NCBI GenBank assembly: GCA_900320035.1
Contig: ONQU01000075.1
Span: 1-9,290 of the forward strand
DNA length: 9,290 bases
Reading direction: 5' to 3'
Source: an uncultured Rhodospirillaceae bacterium
GTDB lineage: Bacteria; Pseudomonadota; Alphaproteobacteria; RF32; CAG-239
In this document: positions 6,121 through 9,290 of the stretch, in pieces
Layout of the letters: each line of letters begins with the position of its first letter
Position numbering within the stretch: the first letter of the stretch is position 1
Translations under genes and position numbers: made by a program
Notes under the pieces: model-generated
The model's database searches: none
The model's input: only the letters and a program-made list of their open reading frames with translations
What the model was told of the DNA's origin: nothing

Positions 6121-6717
6121 CTATTTTAGTTTTACTCGCAAATCTTTGATTAATCCGTTAATGCCGTCCGGTGATTTTTGGATGTAACCGGTATATTCAC
6201 TACGTGCTGTTTGAGCCAAGCTGACATTTTCGATAATGATATCGACAATACGATACTTGCCATTAGTTTCTTTTACCCGCCATTTTACCGAAGCCGGTGC
6301 ACCTTCGGACATCGGCACTTGCGTATTTACAAAAACTTGATCAGGCGATTTCGAACTTTCAGAGCCCAAGAATTCGAAATGTTTGCCTTTAAATTCATTA
6401 AAGCGTGCCGACCATGTTTGAATATTAAGTTTGCGATAGACATCAATAAATTCGCTGCGTTGTTGAGGTTTTGCCGTGCGCCAATAACGACCGAGAACAA
6501 ACTTACCTATGAAGTCTAAATCTAAATCTTCATTGAAAAGTTTGGTAAATCGTGCTTGCTTTTCAGCTTCTGAAGCATTGGAGTTAATGAGTTGTTCAAT
6601 GCCTTGTTGCGTTAAAATTTTTACAAAACTTTCCGCTTTTTGAGCATCAATGGCGGCTTGAGCTGAAAAGCCGAGCGACATCATCATCAGAAAAATTAAA
6701 GTAGAAATTTTTTTCAT
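6121..6717 (-). CDS. mlaC: MlaC-family periplasmic phospholipid-binding protein (Ttg2D type)
   Basis: MlaC carries phospholipid across the periplasm between the outer-membrane MlaA complex and the inner-membrane MlaFEDB transporter, helping to keep outer-membrane lipid asymmetry. The 198-residue precursor begins with a Sec signal (about 1-21, ending SAQA before AIDAQ). The family pattern is clear: LDLDFIGKFVLGRYWR at about 65-80, PQQRSEFIDVYRKL at about 84-97, a VKWRV strand at about 144-148 and KYRIVDIIIENVSLAQTARSEY at about 154-175. A TTG at 6735 is in frame, but AAGGAGA at 6724-6730 fits the ATG at 6717. It starts 14 bases after the mlaA stop, so the two form an operon. The transporter genes mlaFED are not in the window and must be elsewhere if the pathway is complete. 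Confidence 0.93.
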   Translation of the reverse strand: MKKISTLIFLMMMSLGFSAQAAIDAQKAESFVKILTQQGIEQLINSNASEAEKQARFTKLFNEDLDLDFIGKFVLGRYWRTAKPQQRSEFIDVYRKLNIQTWSARFNEFKGKHFEFLGSESSKSPDQVFVNTQVPMSEGAPASVKWRVKETNGKYRIVDIIIENVSLAQTARSEYTGYIQKSPDGINGLIKDLRVKLK

Positions 6718-6731
6718 TATTTTTCTCCTTT

Positions 6732-7502
6732 TCAATCCTCAAAATCTTCATCATCAAAGTCAAAATCATAACTGGCCGGTTCCTCATTAACAGAACTGCA
6801 AGCATTTAATTTTAATCGATTTTGGATAAATGCCGACTTAATGGTCCCATAAACATCAACCGAAGTTGCCGTCAGATTATCTAAAAATTCTAAATTTTCT
6901 TCGCGTAAACTGATAAAACCGAGTGCCGTTAAACCATAGTAAAAACTATATTTTTCCCAATCTTTACCGAATGTGGCATAATAGTCTGCCCAATAGGTCG
7001 GATTTGCTAATGCGTCACCGGCTAAGCCAACTGTGTTACGCGGTGTTGAAGGGCCTAAAAAAGGTAGCACAATAAATGGACCATCAGGTACACACCATTT
7101 TGCCAATGTAGCGTCAAAACCGGTTTTGTTTTTAGTTAGCCCCCAACCGCCGGCAACATCAAATGTTCCCAATAAACCGAGAGTTGTGTTGATGGCAAAT
7201 CGGCCGATGGATTTGCCGCTGTCGATTAAATTTCCCTGCAAGGTATGATTAATGGCGCTGGCCGGCTCGCGCAGATTTTCAAAAAAATTGTGTACACGTT
7301 CACGAATAAAATCATTGGTTGCGGCACGATAACCCTTGGCAACCGGTTTCATCACATAATCATCAACCGTGGTGTTAAAGCTAAACATAGCACGATTATA
7401 GGTTTCGAGTGCAGAACCGTCATCTTCGGCCATTGTTGCCGGTATGGCAAACAAGCAAAATAAAGCACTCAACTTGAGCAATTTTGTTAGATTAATCTTC
7501 AT
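6732..7502 (-). CDS. mlaA: MlaA/VacJ-family outer-membrane phospholipid removal protein
   Basis: MlaA sits in the outer membrane and withdraws mislocalised phospholipid from its outer leaflet, passing it to MlaC. The 256-residue protein shows the family core: YNRAMFSFN at about 35-43, RFAINTTLGLLGTFDVAGG at about 101-119, GFDATLAKWCVPDGPFIVLP at about 128-147 and LGPSTPRNTVGL at about 149-160. The N-terminus is a signal peptide, probably cut after TMA at about residue 25. It lacks a clear lipobox: Cys16 is in ALFCLF, within the hydrophobic stretch. Many MlaA proteins are lipoproteins, so this is a small departure. The C-terminus is highly acidic (DFDFDDEDFED). An in-frame TTG at 7517 exists, but the ATG at 7502 gives the better signal peptide and has GGAAGAG upstream. 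The stop is TGA at 6732-6734. Confidence 0.94.
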   Translation of the reverse strand: MKINLTKLLKLSALFCLFAIPATMAEDDGSALETYNRAMFSFNTTVDDYVMKPVAKGYRAATNDFIRERVHNFFENLREPASAINHTLQGNLIDSGKSIGRFAINTTLGLLGTFDVAGGWGLTKNKTGFDATLAKWCVPDGPFIVLPFLGPSTPRNTVGLAGDALANPTYWADYYATFGKDWEKYSFYYGLTALGFISLREENLEFLDNLTATSVDVYGTIKSAFIQNRLKLNACSSVNEEPASYDFDFDDEDFED

Positions 7503-7526
7503 TACATTCTCTTCCAATTAGGTCGT

Positions 7527-7555
7527 AATATATAGCGAAAACTCCGATAAATCAA
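7527..7555 (-). promoter_or_regulatory. promoter of the mlaA-mlaC operon
   Basis: On the minus strand TTGATT (7550-7555) and TATATT (7527-7532) are separated by 17 bases, and the -10 lies 24 bases before the mlaA ATG. This is a good sigma-70-type match. It sits in the gap between mlaA and the upstream orphan gene, so the mla group probably has its own promoter. Confidence 0.5.
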
Positions 7556-7650
7556 CCATAAAAAAACAGGTGTTGGAAAAATGACGAAAAATATATCATC
7601 GGCGTGTTGTAAACACTCGGTAACATTGAAAGCTAGAATACTATTTGTTG

Positions 7651-7809
7651 TTAGTTTTCATTTTTAGTTTCGGTGTGATTTGTTTCGATACGTACTTGTT
7701 CATCGTTAGCTCTTTTTTCAGCTTCACGCTCTTGCTGTTCACGCAATTCGCGTTCTTCTTGAGCTTCACGCTCTTGTTGTTCACGCAACTCGCGTTCGTA
7801 TTTTTCCTG
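7651..7809 (-). pseudogene. in-frame Glu/Arg/Gln-rich coding tail beyond a TGA
   Basis: Directly after the TGA (7810-7812) that ends the large orphan frame, the same frame stays open for 52 codons and ends in TAA (7651-7653). It encodes a highly charged, coiled-coil-like sequence in which RELREQQEREA occurs twice. It contains no Met codon, and I see no ribosome-binding site with a plausible start, so independent translation is unlikely. The most economical reading is that it was, or by readthrough still is, the C-terminus of the upstream protein and was cut off by a point mutation such as CGA to TGA. The alternative is that TGA is the normal end and this is a decaying remnant. Confidence 0.5.
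7720..7797. repeat. two tandem copies of a 42-bp coding repeat
   Basis: The 36-base block at 7720-7755 recurs at 7762-7797 with two mismatches, a period of 42 bases (14 codons). In the minus-strand frame of the orphan gene each copy reads RELREQQEREA plus three variable codons. Both mismatches fall at synonymous third positions in this frame (GAA/GAG and CAG/CAA). Confidence 0.85.
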
Positions 7810-9290
7810 TCAATCGGTGCTCTTTTCACGAAGCGGCGTTTCGGTTGTAGTTGGCCTTTGTTGTTGTGTCGTTATGCCCATTCTGGCTTGAATATCAGCC
7901 AAAGTTTGTCCTTCATAATTGAGCGTATGTTGAGGATGTCCATTGCCTCTGGTTTGTTGTTCTAGGTTAAGCTGTTTGATGTGTTCATCAAAGTTTTGCT
8001 GGGTGAAGCCGCGCATCGCCTTTTCGCGATCAATTTTATATCCCCATTCTCCATTCTCGTTTAAAGGTCGCGTACTACCGTTTTTTTGTTTATAGTAGTC
8101 GGCAAAATCTTGTTTTGTGACGACAGTGTAGGAGCCATCTTCTTTTTTATTATAAACTTCGGTTAAAGATTGAATGCCGTTATTCTTACAATAGCGAATC
8201 GGGTTACCGTCTTTATCAAAGGCTTTTTCTTGAATGAGCATTTGGTTCCCCATCATTTTGGCGTTAATCTCTTGACGCGATCCGTTGTTATTGACTTGGA
8301 TAATAGAAACCGATTGGTCTTTATTGATAATAACTTCCCGTTTTTGGAATTTATCGCTTAAATTCATTCCACGCTGGTTCATATGTTGGGTAATAATCGC
8401 CTCATAAACACGTTCTTTATCGGAAGCATTTTTAATGAAATTGTTTAAGGTTTCCATATCGGTGGTACCATTCTGTCTTATCAAATTGTCAGCATTATTG
8501 CGGAATTGCATCTTGCGACCGACAATATTTCCTTTTTCATCAGTTAATTCTTGGATGTTCATCACATTGTCTTTTTTAGAACGGAAGCCGACATGGTTTT
8601 GTGGGGCGTGATCTTGACCACTACGATGGTGCATGGCTTGTGTAAAGAGGTTTTGATCGTCCAAGTTAGTATATTTATTGAAGCTGACGACCTCACCGTT
8701 TTCATCCATCACAAGTTCGCGTTGACGTGAACCTTCCCCATCTGCTGTTTTCCAAATGGTGCGACCGGTTGCTTCATCTTTGACGGCTGTCATTTTTTGT
8801 TTGCCGAGTGCTCCCCACAAAGTCATACCCATAAAGCTCTTGCGTGCTTCCACTTGCATATTACCGTCAGCATCGGTGGTTTGTTTGAAATATTTTTCAT
8901 AATTAGAGCGACGACGTGTTTCTTTTTGTTGGGTATAGTTTCCGTTCTCATCTTTGGTTATGGTCCGTGTGTGCTTATATCCCAAAATATTAAAGGTACG
9001 TGATACGGAAGTTGTGCCATCATCATTGACGGTTTCTTCGGTGTTTTTCTTCATCCTGTTGTATAGTTTTTCTTTGGTCCAATTTTTCATGCCTTTGACG
9101 GTCGAAGAATTATTAATTGTACGTCCGATTTTGTGTCCGGTGCTGCTAATTACTTGACCGGCCATTTTTGCACCCGGTTCAACGGCTTTATTCATAACGG
9201 CAGAAGAAATCGTACCGCCAACTTTTTTACCTAAATTATGGAAGCTGAGGCCTTTAGCAAATTCATCGGCCATAGTCTTTGCTTCATCAA
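7810..9290 (-). CDS. large hydrophilic orphan protein, turn-rich (5' end probably beyond window)
   Basis: I do not recognise this protein. The first ATG in the window (9273) gives 487 residues, but no good ribosome-binding site precedes it and the frame stays open to the window edge (DEAKT before the Met), so the true start is probably outside. Residues 8-62 are a Gly/Ala/Ser-rich, mildly hydrophobic stretch (KKVGGTISSAVMNKAVEPGAKMAGQ and on). Residues 80-415 contain about nine tight-turn motifs of the D/N-x-(D/N)-G type, for example NDDGT 83, DENGN 108, DADGN 134, DENGE 190, DEKGN 245, DKDGN 353, EDGS 378 and NENGE 405. They are flanked by alternating polar and hydrophobic residues, suggesting a ladder of beta hairpins. 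The C-terminus is Gln/Thr-rich. There is one Cys, no membrane helix and no catalytic motif that I can identify. It ends at a TGA, after which the same frame continues. It could be the soluble tail of a larger surface, secreted or transfer-apparatus protein; this is speculation. Confidence 0.7.
   Translation of the reverse strand, partial: DEAKTMADEFAKGLSFHNLGKKVGGTISSAVMNKAVEPGAKMAGQVISSTGHKIGRTINNSSTVKGMKNWTKEKLYNRMKKNTEETVNDDGTTSVSRTFNILGYKHTRTITKDENGNYTQQKETRRRSNYEKYFKQTTDADGNMQVEARKSFMGMTLWGALGKQKMTAVKDEATGRTIWKTADGEGSRQRELVMDENGEVVSFNKYTNLDDQNLFTQAMHHRSGQDHAPQNHVGFRSKKDNVMNIQELTDEKGNIVGRKMQFRNNADNLIRQNGTTDMETLNNFIKNASDKERVYEAIITQHMNQRGMNLSDKFQKREVIINKDQSVSIIQVNNNGSRQEINAKMMGNQMLIQEKAFDKDGNPIRYCKNNGIQSLTEVYNKKEDGSYTVVTKQDFADYYKQKNGSTRPLNENGEWGYKIDREKAMRGFTQQNFDEHIKQLNLEQQTRGNGHPQHTLNYEGQTLADIQARMGITTQQQRPTTTETPLREKSTD

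Noticed and set aside
6718..6735. TTG start for mlaC at 6735 overlapping mlaA
   Set aside because: AAGGAGA at 6724-6730 is well spaced from the ATG at 6717, which also gives a normal signal peptide. The TTG start would place this site inside the gene.
7560..7640. Terminator for the orphan gene
   Set aside because: GTGTT-TAC-AACAC forms a 5-bp hairpin on the minus strand, but no T run follows within a few bases. A second weak hairpin has an AT-only stem. Neither is convincing.
7810..7812. UGA read as tryptophan (recoded genetic code)
   Set aside because: It would join the orphan frame to its tail, and the XRE gene and mlaA also end in TGA. However, conserved Trp positions in FtsK (LKWAV) and TrmB (FPDPWP) use TGG, and the extensions after the XRE and mlaA TGAs are short and unlike their families. 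The standard code fits.
7780..7815. Selenocysteine at the in-frame TGA
   Set aside because: The surroundings are a charged coiled coil with no redox motif, and only a 4-bp stem (ACGC/GCGT) can be drawn after the TGA. There is no selenoprotein family match.
7641..7829. 62-residue minus-strand ORF over the repeat
   Set aside because: It is a shadow of the tandem repeat in another frame. Differences between copies are silent in the orphan-gene frame but change residues here.

Overview
The window looks like chromosomal DNA from an AT-rich alphaproteobacterium, possibly a host-associated one. The evidence is a PhrR/PraR-type XRE regulator directly upstream of trmB, an adjacent mlaA-mlaC pair, a qmcA-nfeD pair and an FtsK of the usual proteobacterial type. 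Stops are TAA, TAG and TGA, and conserved tryptophans are read from TGG, so the genetic code appears standard. The taxon is inferred from gene families and was not searched.

Layout. 1-978 (+) is the 3' end of ftsK. 979-1134 is a regulatory gap with a near-consensus sigma-70 promoter and a set of GATATA repeats. 1135-2371 (+) is a two-gene unit, an XRE regulator overlapping trmB. It converges, with one base between, on the minus-strand qmcA-nfeD operon (2373-3754). Next on the minus strand is sodC (3874-4395), a periplasmic Cu,Zn superoxide dismutase lipoprotein. sodC is divergent from 4540-5718 (+), a roughly eight-helix membrane protein ending in a degenerate GGDEF domain. That gene converges on a minus-strand group: mlaA (6732-7502), mlaC (6121-6717) and an unrecognised small gene (5740-6093). 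At the right edge, 7810-9290 (-) is the end of a large unrecognised, turn-rich hydrophilic protein. Its reading frame continues past a TGA into a repetitive Glu/Arg/Gln-rich tail (7651-7809).

Most of the window is cell-envelope and housekeeping function: chromosome segregation (FtsK), tRNA m7G46 modification (TrmB), membrane-domain organisation (QmcA/NfeD), periplasmic superoxide defence (SodC) and retrograde phospholipid transport (MlaA/MlaC). The less explained parts are the degenerate GGDEF membrane protein, the third gene of the mla group, and the orphan protein with its in-frame stop. I found no tRNA, rRNA, CRISPR array, transposase, insertion sequence or phage gene. I did not find a clear new multi-gene defence or mobile system here.
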